From Bordetella pseudohinzii (GTDB lineage: Bacteria > Pseudomonadota > Gammaproteobacteria > Burkholderiales > Burkholderiaceae_B): a DNA stretch of 64,000 nt. Positions 18,002 through 25,572 of this stretch are shown here, in pieces. The stretch is from positions 124,001 through 188,000 of the forward strand of contig NZ_JHEP02000002.1 of NCBI RefSeq assembly GCF_000657795.2. The letters run 5' to 3'. The notes beneath the pieces are model-generated. The model ran no database searches, had not been told where the DNA came from, and was given only the letters and a program-made list of their open reading frames with translations. Made by a program: the position numbers and the translations under genes. Position 1 is the stretch's first letter. Every line of letters starts with the position of its first letter.

Positions 18002-18066
18002 GGGCGCGGGCCTGGCCCGCGCCCGGGCCGCCTGAACGGCAATTCCCCGGCAAAACCAGGGAATTG
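18002..18066 (+). repeat. Two consecutive hairpins after cphA
   Basis: The first is a GC-only inverted repeat with 11-base arms gggcgcgggcc (18002-18012) and ggcccgcgccc (18014-18024) around a single base. The second pairs caattccc (18040-18047) with gggaattg (18059-18066). Neither is followed by a T tract, so these are not classical intrinsic terminators. They could protect the 3' end of the cph message or help Rho-dependent termination (inference). Confidence 0.55.
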
Positions 18067-18136
18067 ACTCGCATCAAGCAAATAGACAGCTGACATCCCC
18101 TACGATAGGGGCTCTATCAGCCATGGAACCCTGCCG

Positions 18137-18667
18137 ATGTCCGAGTCAATCGCCGTCCAACGCTATACACGGGGCGCCGTCGCCCTGCATTGGATTACCG
18201 CCGTGCTGGTCGCCCTGGCCTATCTGGCGATCGAGATCCGGGGCCCCAAGGGCGACCCCGGCCGGCCCTTCTGGACCGGCATACACGAATGGGCCGGCGC
18301 CCTGGTGCTCCTGGTGGCGCTGGTGCGCGTGGGCTGGCGGGCCCGCCACGAGCCGCCCGCCGACCTGAACGAATCCGTGCTGCTGTCCATCCTGGCGCGG
18401 CTGGCTCACCTGGCGCTCTACATCTTCATCCTGGCGCAGCCCCTGCTGGGCATGCTGACGCTGAACCTGGCCGATCGCCCCGTGACCCTGATCGGCCTGG
18501 ACTGGAGCTTCCGCATCGCCGGACCCAATCCCGAATGGCGGCCGCTGGTCAAAGAAGCCCACGAGCTCATCGGCAACCTGTTCTACTTCGTGATCGGCCT
18601 GCACGCCCTGGCCGCGCTGTGGCATCACTATGTGAAGCGGGACGACACCCTGCGGCGCATGCTCTGA
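18137..18667 (+). CDS. Cytochrome b561 family protein
   Basis: 176 residues with four membrane helices (about 14-33, 47-66, 83-107 and 145-167). Histidines in the family positions are HWITAVLV, HEWAGALV, HLALYIF and the GLHALAALWHHY cluster, consistent with two b-type hemes. Bacterial b561 (YodB/CybB-like) moves electrons between the quinol pool and periplasmic acceptors, for instance superoxide. The ATG at 18137 follows the stop of cphA by 142 bases, including the hairpins, so it probably has its own promoter. No partner gene such as YceI is adjacent. Confidence 0.9.
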   Translation: MSESIAVQRYTRGAVALHWITAVLVALAYLAIEIRGPKGDPGRPFWTGIHEWAGALVLLVALVRVGWRARHEPPADLNESVLLSILARLAHLALYIFILAQPLLGMLTLNLADRPVTLIGLDWSFRIAGPNPEWRPLVKEAHELIGNLFYFVIGLHALAALWHHYVKRDDTLRRML

Positions 18668-18968
18668 AACCACATCTCGTTACCACGCCGGCTCAAAGCG
18701 GCTCAAAACTTGTCCGCAATGTAACAAGCCCGCGCCCTCCCCGCCCCCGGGGCGCGAGCGCCGGCTTCTCCGCCCGCAGCCTCGCCCCTCCCTCTGAAAA
18801 CCGCCCCGTGGACACCGCCGACCACGAGCTTTGGGTGTCCGTTACATTCGCCCACAGCCAAGTTTGACACCCTCCGCGCCCGGCTCTTAGGGTAGACCCA
18901 TGCCGATCGGCCACCCGGAAGCATCGCCCGGCCAGGCGATCTTCCCAACAGCAACGCAAGGAGGCGAG
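18668..18968. promoter_or_regulatory. 301-base gap with a spaced inverted repeat and a promoter for the small stress genes
   Basis: No gene is supported here. AATGTAAC at 18718-18725 is repeated in inverted orientation as GTTACATT at 18841-18848. Just downstream lies TTGACA (18864-18869), an 18-base spacer and TAGGGT (18888-18893), a plausible sigma-70 promoter for csbD. The csbD ribosome-binding site AAGGAGG is right before its ATG at 18969. The right-hand repeat arm sits 16 bases before the -35 box, a suitable place for an activator (inference). Confidence 0.45.
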
Positions 18969-19169
18969 ATGAACAACGACATCATTGCGGGCAAGTGGAA
19001 GCAACTCAGCGGCAAGGCCAAGGCGGCCTGGGGCGAACTCACCGACGACGAGCTCACCCGCAGCGAAGGCAACGCCGAACGCCTGGCGGGCCTGATCCAG
19101 GAACGCTATGGCAAGACGCGCGAAGAAGCGCAAAAGGAAGTTCGCGAGTTCTTCGACAAAAACCGCTGA
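18969..19169 (+). CDS. CsbD family stress protein
   Basis: 66 residues, starting [18 protein letters not shown], the typical CsbD opening, followed by [21 protein letters not shown] and the end [14 protein letters not shown]. CsbD proteins are small, charged and helical; in many bacteria they are strongly induced by general stress, but their biochemical role is unknown. The ATG at 18969 is preceded by a near-perfect AAGGAGG. An upstream in-frame start at 18900 has no ribosome-binding site and was rejected. First gene of a likely three-gene stress run with the DUF1328 and BON genes. Confidence 0.93.
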   Translation: MNNDIIAGKWKQLSGKAKAAWGELTDDELTRSEGNAERLAGLIQERYGKTREEAQKEVREFFDKNR

Positions 19170-19210
19170 ACTGACCGCGGCCCAGCGTCAACCCTGCGAG
19201 GAGAATCATC

Positions 19211-19375
19211 ATGCTGTACTACGCGGCTGTTTTCTTCGTGATCGCCATCATCGCCGCGGTACTGGGCTTCGGCGGCATCGCCGCCGGCGCCGCCGGTATC
19301 GCCAAGATCCTGTTCTTTGTCTTCCTGGTGCTCGCGCTGCTGTCCATCCTCAGCGGCACACTAAGAAAGAAATAG
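19211..19375 (+). CDS. DUF1328 (YtjA-type) small membrane protein
   Basis: 54 residues, [20 protein letters not shown] through to LSGTLRKK. It has two hydrophobic helices (about 3-25 and 29-49) with a Gly/Ala-rich turn [12 protein letters not shown] and a basic tail, the DUF1328/YtjA pattern. These short inner-membrane proteins are often near CsbD and BON genes; the function is unknown. The start has GAGGAGA just upstream (19198-19204). The gap to csbD is 41 bases, so co-transcription is likely. Confidence 0.88.
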   Translation: MLYYAAVFFVIAIIAAVLGFGGIAAGAAGIAKILFFVFLVLALLSILSGTLRKK

Positions 19376-19452
19376 CACCCGGATATGCGGCCTCCCGCCG
19401 CGGCGCTAAAGATCGAGCGTCCCCGAGCCACACAACCATAGGGAGAACGACC

Positions 19453-19785
19453 ATGAAAACTCGTCAACTGTTCGCAGCCATCGCCCTGGGCACGACCGCG
19501 GCATTCGCCACCCTGGCCCATGCCGCCGACGGCAAGCCCAAGCAATCGGTGGGTGAGTACGCCAGCGACGCCGCCATCACGGGCAAGGTCAAGGCCGCCC
19601 TGGTCGCCGACAAGGACCTGAGCGCGCTGGATGTCGCGGTGGAAACCAATAATGGCGTGGTCACCCTGACCGGCACCGTGGGCACGGCCGCCCAGGCCGA
19701 CAAGGCCGCCGTCGTGACCCGAGGCGTCGAAGGCGTCAAGCAGGTCAACAACAATGTGAAGGTCGACCCCGCCAAGGCCAAGTAA
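19453..19785 (+). CDS. Periplasmic single BON-domain protein (OsmY-like)
   Basis: 110 residues. A Sec signal peptide (about 1-24, ending AHA) precedes one BON domain (about 35-104): SDAAITGKVKAALVADKDLSAL, then VVTLTGTVGTAAQ and GVEGVKQVNNNVKV. BON domains bind phospholipid or envelope surfaces; OsmY has two, this protein one. The start has GGGAGAAC upstream. It is the last gene of the csbD-DUF1328-BON run and is closed by a strong terminator at 19823-19850. Role in envelope stress is inference from the family and neighbours. Confidence 0.9.
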   Translation: MKTRQLFAAIALGTTAAFATLAHAADGKPKQSVGEYASDAAITGKVKAALVADKDLSALDVAVETNNGVVTLTGTVGTAAQADKAAVVTRGVEGVKQVNNNVKVDPAKAK

Positions 19786-19822
19786 GCGCCGCGCATCAGT
19801 CGCATGATTGATCGCCGGATTT

Positions 19823-19850
19823 CCCGGGCTCCACGCAGCCCGGGTTTTTT
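19823..19850 (+). terminator. Intrinsic terminator after the BON gene
   Basis: Stem cccgggct (19823-19830) with agcccggg (19837-19844), six-base loop ccacgc, followed by six T. It ends the csbD-DUF1328-BON unit and lies just before the stop of the convergent phzF-like gene. Confidence 0.9.
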
Positions 19851-19862
19851 ATGGCGCGGACC

Positions 19863-20732
19863 TCAAGGCAGGCGGACCACGCCCTCGCCCACGGTGATCA
19901 CCCGCCCGCCGACCCGGATCTGCTGGTCCGGGCCCACATCAAGGAAAAGACGGCAAGGCCGGCGCACCAGGTCGCCCTGCTCCACCAGCACGCCGCCCGG
20001 GACATCGCGCCCCTGCGTCAGCAGCCAGCCGCCCAGATTGGCGCAGGCCGAGCCGGTGCCGGGATCCTCGACCACCCCGGCGCCGCGGGCGCTGAAATAC
20101 CGCGCACACACCACCTCGCGGCCCTCGCGCCGCTGCCCCTCGAAGGCGAAGACATAGAGCACCCGCCGCCCGTCGCGGCTTTGGCCCCAGCGCTGGGCAT
20201 CGTGGGGCGCGGCGCGCTTGACGGCGTCGGGCGAGGCCAGCGGCACGACACATTGCTCGATGCCCGTATCCACCCAGACCGGATCGCCGGCCAGGTCCTC
20301 GGGCGACAATCCCAGGAATGCCGCCACCTCGGCCCGGCTGGCCTCGGCGGGCCGCAGGCGCGGCGCTTGCGCCGCAGGCGCCACCAGGGTCCAGACATCG
20401 CCCCGGGCGCGAACCGGCACGCGCCCGGCGGCCAGCGACAAGGTGACCGTATCCTCGATCGCCAGGCCCAGTTCGCGCAGCACATGGGCCGTGCCCAGGG
20501 AGGGATGGCCGGCGAAGGCCATTTCGTGCGTGGGCGTCATGATGCGCACATCGGCCACGCCGGGCTCGGGGCGCTCCAGCACAAACGTCGTCTCGGAGAG
20601 ATTGAACTGCAAGGCCAGATCGCGCATGACGTCCACGGGCATGCCGCGGGCGTCTTCAAAGACGCAGAGAGGATTGCCGCCGAAGAAGGATTCGGCGAAC
20701 ACATTGACGAGACGATAACGAAAGTCAGGCAT
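19863..20732 (-). CDS. PhzF family isomerase-like protein
   Basis: 289 residues from MPDFRYRLVNVFAESFFGGNPLCVF. Family blocks are NPLCVF, QFNLSETTFV, MAFAGHPSLGTAHVL and DPGTGSACANLGG. The fold is two diaminopimelate-epimerase-like domains. PhzF itself isomerises a phenazine precursor, but most homologues outside phenazine clusters have no known substrate, and no phenazine genes are here. An in-frame ATG 15 codons upstream exists; I chose 20732 because the conserved family start MxxYRxxxVNVF begins there. A 93-base gap separates it from ftrD upstream. Confidence 0.87.
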   Translation of the reverse strand: MPDFRYRLVNVFAESFFGGNPLCVFEDARGMPVDVMRDLALQFNLSETTFVLERPEPGVADVRIMTPTHEMAFAGHPSLGTAHVLRELGLAIEDTVTLSLAAGRVPVRARGDVWTLVAPAAQAPRLRPAEASRAEVAAFLGLSPEDLAGDPVWVDTGIEQCVVPLASPDAVKRAAPHDAQRWGQSRDGRRVLYVFAFEGQRREGREVVCARYFSARGAGVVEDPGTGSACANLGGWLLTQGRDVPGGVLVEQGDLVRRPCRLFLDVGPDQQIRVGGRVITVGEGVVRLP

Positions 20733-20825
20733 GGCGGCGGCGCTGCAAGGAAAACCCCAACACGGGGAAAGCCTCAATATAGCGGCTGGCCGCCGCCGCG
20801 CGACAGATACAGCCGCGCGTGATTT

Positions 20826-22202
20826 TCACCAGGCGGCGAAAAACAGCCACCAGGCCAGACAGAACGGCGCCAGGCCCGCGGCCAGCAGCAGCCACGACAG
20901 GACGCGGCGCGCCAGGCCCGCGGGGCGCTGGCCCAGCACGCGCCAGGCCAGGCGCAGCGTCCAGAGCACCGCCAGGGTCAGCAGGGTGAACCGCAGAGGC
21001 GCCACCCAGCCGGTGCGCACGCCCTCATGCTGCAGCAGCGTCACCGTCGTGGCCGACAGGCCCAGGAAGACGCCGATGCCGGCCGAAGGAATGAGGGCCT
21101 GCGCCAGCTTGTGCACGCCCGCCAGCCCGGCGGCCTGGGCCAGGGGGCTGACGCGATCGGCCAGCCAGAGGCCGACAAAGGTCGCCCCGCCCACGCAGAC
21201 CGTGGCCCCGGCCACGAAGGCCAGGATGCCGGCGCCGTCCAGCCAGGAGAAGCTGTCATTGACTTCGGGATAATGCGTCAGGATGAACCAGGGCGCGCTG
21301 TCGATCAGCGGCCAGGTGATATCGCGCTCGACCAGCCAGGTCGCCGCCCATTGCTTGAAGCTCACGAACCAGGGGCTCGCGCTCCAGAGAAAGGCGCCGA
21401 TGGCCACGCCCATGAGGCCGAAACAGATGAGGGCCGTCTGCCAGCCATCGCCCCGGGCGACGTTGACGATTTCCTGCTCGGGCGAGCGCGGCGTAAGCGC
21501 GATCGCGCCGCGGTAGCCGCTGCAACGGCCGCACATATGGCAGTCGCCGGCGCCCTTCATGTGGCGCAAGGGCACCAGCGGCGCACAGTTGACCGGCTCG
21601 ATGCGGATCACGGGATGGCGCCAGGCCTGTTCGTCGACTTTGTAATGCCAGGGAGCCAGCTTGGCGAGCAGGTTGAACACCCCGTTGACCGGACAGAGGT
21701 ATTTGCACCAGACCCGCTTGCTGTGGCCGTAGCGATAGCCGACGATCATGGCCGCGGCGGTGGAGCCGCCCAGCACCGCCAGCACCGCCAGCGGATATTG
21801 GTAGACGCTGACCAACTGGCCATAGACGGTGGTCAGCGCGAAAGCCACGAAGGGCCAGCCGCCCCAGCGCATCCATTTCGGGATGGCGCGCCCCTGGCCG
21901 CGTTCGCTGGCCCATTCGGTGAGCATGCCTTCCGGACAGAACCAGCCGCACCAGGCGCGCCCCATGATGGGCATGGACACCAGCACGAAGGGCCACCAGA
22001 TACCCCAGAAGGCGAATTGCGCCAGTACGGTCAGGTTATTGAAGACCGATGCCGTATTGCCCGGCAAGGGCAGGAAGACCGGCACGATCAAAAGAAAGGC
22101 GTAAATCGCGACGATGCCCCACTGCAGCTTGCGCAACAGCGGGGCATGATCACGAAGAAAATCGGCAAAGCGGGCGGTTGCCCGCCCGAGCGCAGAACCC
22201 AT
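20826..22202 (-). CDS. ftrD: FtrD-like polyferredoxin of the ferrous iron transport system
   Basis: 458 residues, polytopic membrane protein with about nine helices and cysteine motifs CGWFCPEG, CKYLCPVNG and CHMCGRCSG, the NapH/RdxA-like 4Fe-4S pattern. In Bordetella, FtrABCD is an acid-favoured Fe(II) uptake system; FtrD is thought to accept the electron released when FtrB oxidises Fe(II) for passage through FtrC (published model). Here the gene is last in a four-gene operon, 27 bases after ftrC. The membrane topology and cluster count are read by eye. Confidence 0.88.
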   Translation of the reverse strand: MGSALGRATARFADFLRDHAPLLRKLQWGIVAIYAFLLIVPVFLPLPGNTASVFNNLTVLAQFAFWGIWWPFVLVSMPIMGRAWCGWFCPEGMLTEWASERGQGRAIPKWMRWGGWPFVAFALTTVYGQLVSVYQYPLAVLAVLGGSTAAAMIVGYRYGHSKRVWCKYLCPVNGVFNLLAKLAPWHYKVDEQAWRHPVIRIEPVNCAPLVPLRHMKGAGDCHMCGRCSGYRGAIALTPRSPEQEIVNVARGDGWQTALICFGLMGVAIGAFLWSASPWFVSFKQWAATWLVERDITWPLIDSAPWFILTHYPEVNDSFSWLDGAGILAFVAGATVCVGGATFVGLWLADRVSPLAQAAGLAGVHKLAQALIPSAGIGVFLGLSATTVTLLQHEGVRTGWVAPLRFTLLTLAVLWTLRLAWRVLGQRPAGLARRVLSWLLLAAGLAPFCLAWWLFFAAW

Positions 22203-22229
22203 TGTTAAACCTCGTCGGCTGCCTTTGTC

Positions 22230-23072
22230 TCAGCGCGCCGTCACGTGCGCGGCCTGGGCCTGCGCATCGGTGCGGCGCAGAAGCAGCCACACCACCAACC
22301 AGTAGACCAGCCAGGCCAGCACCGAAATCAATGCCGGATAGGCCCGGTAACCCGCGAAGTCCGCCAGGATCTTGCCCAGCCCGCTGCTGTCGTCGAGCAG
22401 CCAGGCGCTATCCCACACGGGATCGACGATCGTGGGCAGCGCGTCCAGCGAGATCAGGTGATCCAGGCCGCCGATCAGGAGCGAGCCGGCCAAGAGCAGC
22501 AGGAGGACTTCGGTGATGCGGAAAAACCGCCGCCACGTGATCAGCTTGCCGCCCAATTGCAGCAGCCAGAAGGTCAGCAGCGCCACCAGGAAGCCGCCTA
22601 CCCCGGCCAGGGCCAGCATGACGGGGCTGCCGCCGTCCTGGGCCGCCGAAACCGTGCCATACAGAAACACCACGGTCTCGCTGCCTTCGCGCGCCACCGC
22701 GATCATCACCAGGACCAGCAGGCCCCACCAATTGTCATTGGCGACGGACTGCCGAGCCCCGCCTTCAAGCTCGCGCTTGAGCGTGCGGCCGTGGCGCTTC
22801 ATCCAGACCACCATTTGCACGACCAGCACGCAGGCCAGCAGCGACATGCCGGCCTGAAACCACTCCTGGCCGGTGTCGCTCAGCCACTCGGACACGCCCA
22901 GCAGCACCAGGGCCAGCATCAGCGCCAGGCCCAGGCCCGCGGCGACGCCGCCCCACAGATAGGGCAGACCGCGCCGGCCCTCGGGCGTCGCGCGCAGCCA
23001 TGAATAAAGAATGCCCACCACGAGGAGGGCTTCGACGCTTTCGCGCCAGACGATGAATGCGACCTGTTCCAT
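22230..23072 (-). CDS. ftrC: FtrC, FTR1-family iron permease
   Basis: 280 residues with about seven membrane helices. The two REXXE iron-binding motifs of the Ftr1/EfeU family are present as RESVE (residues 10-14) and REGSE (128-132). The family passes oxidised Fe(III) through the inner membrane. The gene sits 10 bases after ftrB and before ftrD, the same order as the Bordetella ftrABCD operon. The start ATG at 23070-23072 places the first REXXE at residue 10, as in other family members. No EfeO-type peptidase is fused. Confidence 0.93.
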   Translation of the reverse strand: MEQVAFIVWRESVEALLVVGILYSWLRATPEGRRGLPYLWGGVAAGLGLALMLALVLLGVSEWLSDTGQEWFQAGMSLLACVLVVQMVVWMKRHGRTLKRELEGGARQSVANDNWWGLLVLVMIAVAREGSETVVFLYGTVSAAQDGGSPVMLALAGVGGFLVALLTFWLLQLGGKLITWRRFFRITEVLLLLLAGSLLIGGLDHLISLDALPTIVDPVWDSAWLLDDSSGLGKILADFAGYRAYPALISVLAWLVYWLVVWLLLRRTDAQAQAAHVTAR

Positions 23073-23082
23073 AAGGGCCCGG

Positions 23083-23415
23083 TTATTCCTTGGGCTTGAC
23101 CACCAGCGTGCCTTTCACGTTCTGGTGGAAATCGTCGAAAAAGGGATACTCGCCGGGCCGCGAAATCGTGATGACGACAAACGATTTCACGCCTGGGCCC
23201 AGCACCTTTTCCTTGCGCAGCGGAATCGACTCGAACTCCACCGGCTCATTGCTCTCGTTGATCAGCTCGATCTTGAAACGGCCGGCCGGCACCTCCAGCC
23301 GGGCAGGCTCGAAGGTGCCGTCAGGCTTGAAGGTGAGCGTAAATGTCGGCATCTCGCCCGCATGCGCGGGCGCCCACAACACCAAGGCCAGCAAGAACGC
23401 CCACAAGCCGCGCAC
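23083..23415 (-). CDS. ftrB: FtrB, periplasmic cupredoxin-like protein
   Basis: 110 residues. Signal peptide about 1-19 (GLWAFLLALVLWAPAHA). The mature part is a small cupredoxin-like beta sandwich: FKPDGTFEPARLEVPAGRF, NESNEPVEFES, RPGEYPFFDDFHQNVKG. A candidate copper site is the late His in DFHQN, but no classic C-x-H-x-M loop is visible, as in EfeO-type cupredoxins. The proposed role is oxidation of Fe(II) before FtrC. The start is GTG at 23413-23415, two bases after the ftrA stop, so translation is tightly coupled. Confidence 0.85.
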   Translation of the reverse strand: MRGLWAFLLALVLWAPAHAGEMPTFTLTFKPDGTFEPARLEVPAGRFKIELINESNEPVEFESIPLRKEKVLGPGVKSFVVITISRPGEYPFFDDFHQNVKGTLVVKPKE

Positions 23416-23417
23416 GA

Positions 23418-23957
23418 TCAGTACCCGCCCTTCTTGCCGGTGCCGGCATAGACGAATTCATATTCGAGTTCGAAGGGCTCGAACCACGGGCCCACGCCGG
23501 TTTCCTTGTCGACGTGGCGGCCGAAGTGCGACATTTTGTCGGCCGTCGGCGGCTGGATGGTGTACTTGAGCTTGTACTTGCCCGGGCCTTCCAGCTTGAC
23601 GTTGTCGCCGTAGTGCGGGCCGTCATTGGCCACCATGGGCATCAGATGGCCTTTTTGCACGTTCTGGCTGCCGACCTTCTGGAGTTCGAAATTCACGACC
23701 AGGTAGGGCATCCACTCGCCTTCCGGGAAACCGGTGGGATTGTTGGCCAAGGCATGGATATCGGCCTCGAGGTGGATGTCGGAATCCTTGGCCGGACGCA
23801 TCACGCCCGGGGGATCCATTTCGATGGGCTGCAGGTAAACCGCGCCGATCTCCATGCCGCCCTTTTCCACCGGCTTGCCGATCGGATACTCGGCGGCCAT
23901 CGCGGCGCCGGAAACAGTCATCGCGGCCGCGGCCAGCCAGAAGGCTTTTTTCAACAT
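23418..23957 (-). CDS. ftrA: FtrA, periplasmic iron-binding protein of the P19/Tp34 family
   Basis: 179 residues from MLKKAFWLAAAAMTVSGAAM. Signal peptide about 1-21 (AMA/AEY). The mature protein has P19/Tp34 signatures: GAVYLQPIEMDPPGVM, DIHLEADIHALANNPTGF, EWMPYLVVNFEL and MVANDGPHYGDNVKL. The Met, Glu and His residues in these blocks form the copper/iron site in P19 (known). It should bind periplasmic Fe(II) and start the ftrABCD operon. I chose 23957 because GAGGATAA precedes it; an in-frame ATG 11 codons upstream would spoil the signal peptide. Confidence 0.92.
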   Translation of the reverse strand: MLKKAFWLAAAAMTVSGAAMAAEYPIGKPVEKGGMEIGAVYLQPIEMDPPGVMRPAKDSDIHLEADIHALANNPTGFPEGEWMPYLVVNFELQKVGSQNVQKGHLMPMVANDGPHYGDNVKLEGPGKYKLKYTIQPPTADKMSHFGRHVDKETGVGPWFEPFELEYEFVYAGTGKKGGY

Positions 23958-24071
23958 CGGGTTTATCCTCGGGTAAGTATCAGCTTGCACAAAACAAAAA
24001 CAAGAACTGTTTTCATTAATGTAGCGGCAACAAGCTGACAGCGACCTTAATAAACCCCGTATCAGACCGGC

Positions 24072-24106
24072 AAAAAAGCAAGACGGCGCCCAATAGGACG
24101 CCGTCT
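24072..24106 (-). terminator. Intrinsic terminator after phaR
   Basis: Read on the minus strand, stem AGACGGCG / CGCCGTCT (24099-24106 and 24081-24088) with a ten-base loop, then GC and six T (24077-24072). It ends the pha transcript 22 bases after the phaR stop and insulates it from ftrA. Confidence 0.85.
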
Positions 24107-24128
24107 TTCAGACTGCTTTCAGAGGCGC

Positions 24129-24689
24129 TTATTTGCGCCCGCCGCCCTGCCCTGGCGGGAAGGGAAAGTTGGCGAACATGGCCCGCGTCTGGTCCTGCAT
24201 CTGGTCCTGCATCTGCACGAACAGATTCTTGCTCTGGTCGATGTAGTTGTTCATCATTTTTTGCAGCATGGGCGTCTGCACATTCATGAACTGCGTCCAG
24301 GCTTCCGGGCCGAACTGGCTGCCATACAGGCCCTTGGACTGCTCCGCCATACGCTGCTGGATCTCCATGAAGGCCTGGATGTTCTTTTCCAGGTAGGAGC
24401 CCATGATGCCCTGCATGGCATGCCCATAGAAGCGGATGATCTGCGACAGCATGGTCGAGGAGAACATCGGCATGCCGCCGCTTTCTTCTTCGAGGATGAT
24501 TTGCAGCAGGATGCTGCGCGTGAGGTCCTCGCCGCTCTTGGCGTCGACCACCTGGAAGTCTTCGTTGGCGAGCACCAGCTGCTTGACGTCGGCCAGCGTG
24601 ATGTAGGTGCTGGTCTGCGTGTCGTACAAGCGGCGGTTCGGATACTTCTTGATCAGACGCTGGGGAGCGTCGGATTGAGCTTGCGTCAT
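24129..24689 (-). CDS. phaR: Polyhydroxyalkanoate synthesis repressor PhaR
   Basis: 186 residues. The N-terminal PHB/PHA DNA-binding domain is clear (LIKKYPNRRLYDTQTSTYIT, residues about 12-31, then LEEESGG), followed by two PHB-accumulation regulatory regions (MFSSTMLSQIIRFYGHAMQG) and a Gln/Met-rich C-terminus. PhaR binds nascent PHB granules and releases phasin promoters when polymer accumulates (known in Ralstonia and Paracoccus). The gene is 95 bases downstream of phaB on the same strand and is closed by a terminator at 24072-24106. No phasin gene is in the window. Confidence 0.94.
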   Translation of the reverse strand: MTQAQSDAPQRLIKKYPNRRLYDTQTSTYITLADVKQLVLANEDFQVVDAKSGEDLTRSILLQIILEEESGGMPMFSSTMLSQIIRFYGHAMQGIMGSYLEKNIQAFMEIQQRMAEQSKGLYGSQFGPEAWTQFMNVQTPMLQKMMNNYIDQSKNLFVQMQDQMQDQTRAMFANFPFPPGQGGGRK

Positions 24690-24784
24690 GGCTGTCCCCG
24701 AGATCGGGAGATCTCTTTAATTCTCAACGATTTTACGTGCTTTGCCGGGTTGGCGTCAGCCCGCCCGGCCCCTTCAACGGGTTA

Positions 24785-25522
24785 TCAACCCATGTGCAAG
24801 CCGCCATTGAGCGAGAAATCCGCGCCCGTGGCGAAGCCTGATTCATCCGAAGCCAGCCACGAGCACATCGAAGCGATCTCCTCGGGCGTGCCCAGACGGC
24901 GCACCGGAATGGTGGCGACGATCTTCTCCAGCACGTCGGGGCGGATGGCGCGCACCATGTCCGTGCCGATATAGCCCGGAGAAATGGTGTTGACGGTGAC
25001 CCCCTTGCTGGCGACCTCCTGGGCCAGCGCCATGGAGAAACCATGGATGCCCGCCTTGGCGGTGGAGTAGTTGGTCTGGCCGAACTGCCCCTTCTGGCCG
25101 TTGACCGAACTGATATTGATGATGCGCCCCCACTGGCGGTCGACCATGGCGTCGAGGACCTGCTTGGTGACGTTGAACAGGCTGTTCAAGTTGGTGTCGA
25201 TCACGGCGCGCCAATCATCGACCGTCATCTTGCGGAACAAGCCGTCGCGGGTGATGCCGGCGTTGTTGACGAGCACGTCCACTTCGCCCAGCTCGGCCTT
25301 GATCTTGTTGAACGCCTGGACCGTGGACTCCCAATCCGAGACATTGCCGACCGAGGCATGAAAGGTGAACCCCTGGGCGGCTTGTTCATCCAGCCATTGC
25401 TGGTAATTGCGGCTGGGCCCACAGCCCGCCACCACACGGAAGCCATCCTTGGCCAGGCGCTGGCAGATGGCGGTTCCGATGCCGCCCATGCCGCCGGTCA
25501 CGTATGCCAGTTTTCCGCTCAT
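24785..25522 (-). CDS. phaB: Acetoacetyl-CoA reductase (NADPH)
   Basis: 245 residues from MSGKLAYVTGGMGGIGTAIC. SDR cofactor motif GGMGGIG, NNAG, active-site Ser in NISSVNGQKGQFGQ and Y-x-x-x-K in NYSTAK. The ending ATGADFSLNGGLHMG is the PhaB signature. It reduces acetoacetyl-CoA to (R)-3-hydroxybutyryl-CoA for PHB synthesis in the cytoplasm. The start at 25520-25522 is preceded by a strong CAGGAGGA. It follows phaC by 50 bases. The thiolase gene phaA, commonly between phaC and phaB, is absent here. Confidence 0.95.
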   Translation of the reverse strand: MSGKLAYVTGGMGGIGTAICQRLAKDGFRVVAGCGPSRNYQQWLDEQAAQGFTFHASVGNVSDWESTVQAFNKIKAELGEVDVLVNNAGITRDGLFRKMTVDDWRAVIDTNLNSLFNVTKQVLDAMVDRQWGRIINISSVNGQKGQFGQTNYSTAKAGIHGFSMALAQEVASKGVTVNTISPGYIGTDMVRAIRPDVLEKIVATIPVRRLGTPEEIASMCSWLASDESGFATGADFSLNGGLHMG

Positions 25523-25572
25523 ATTGACTTCCTCCTGATTCGACGCAAGCTTTGAATGAAATAGGTTGTCTT

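Noticed and set aside
12569-18096. Very long open frames (over 900 codons) antisense to both cyanophycin synthetases
   Set aside because: They have no recognisable domains, are rich in His, Ala, Gly and Asp, and mirror the GC-rich third positions of the real genes. The sense frames carry all known motifs.
23958-24071. A Fur box in front of ftrA
   Set aside because: The best stretch (around attaatgaaaacagttct on the minus strand) matches only about 9 of 19 positions by eye, too weak to list, although iron control of ftrA would make sense.
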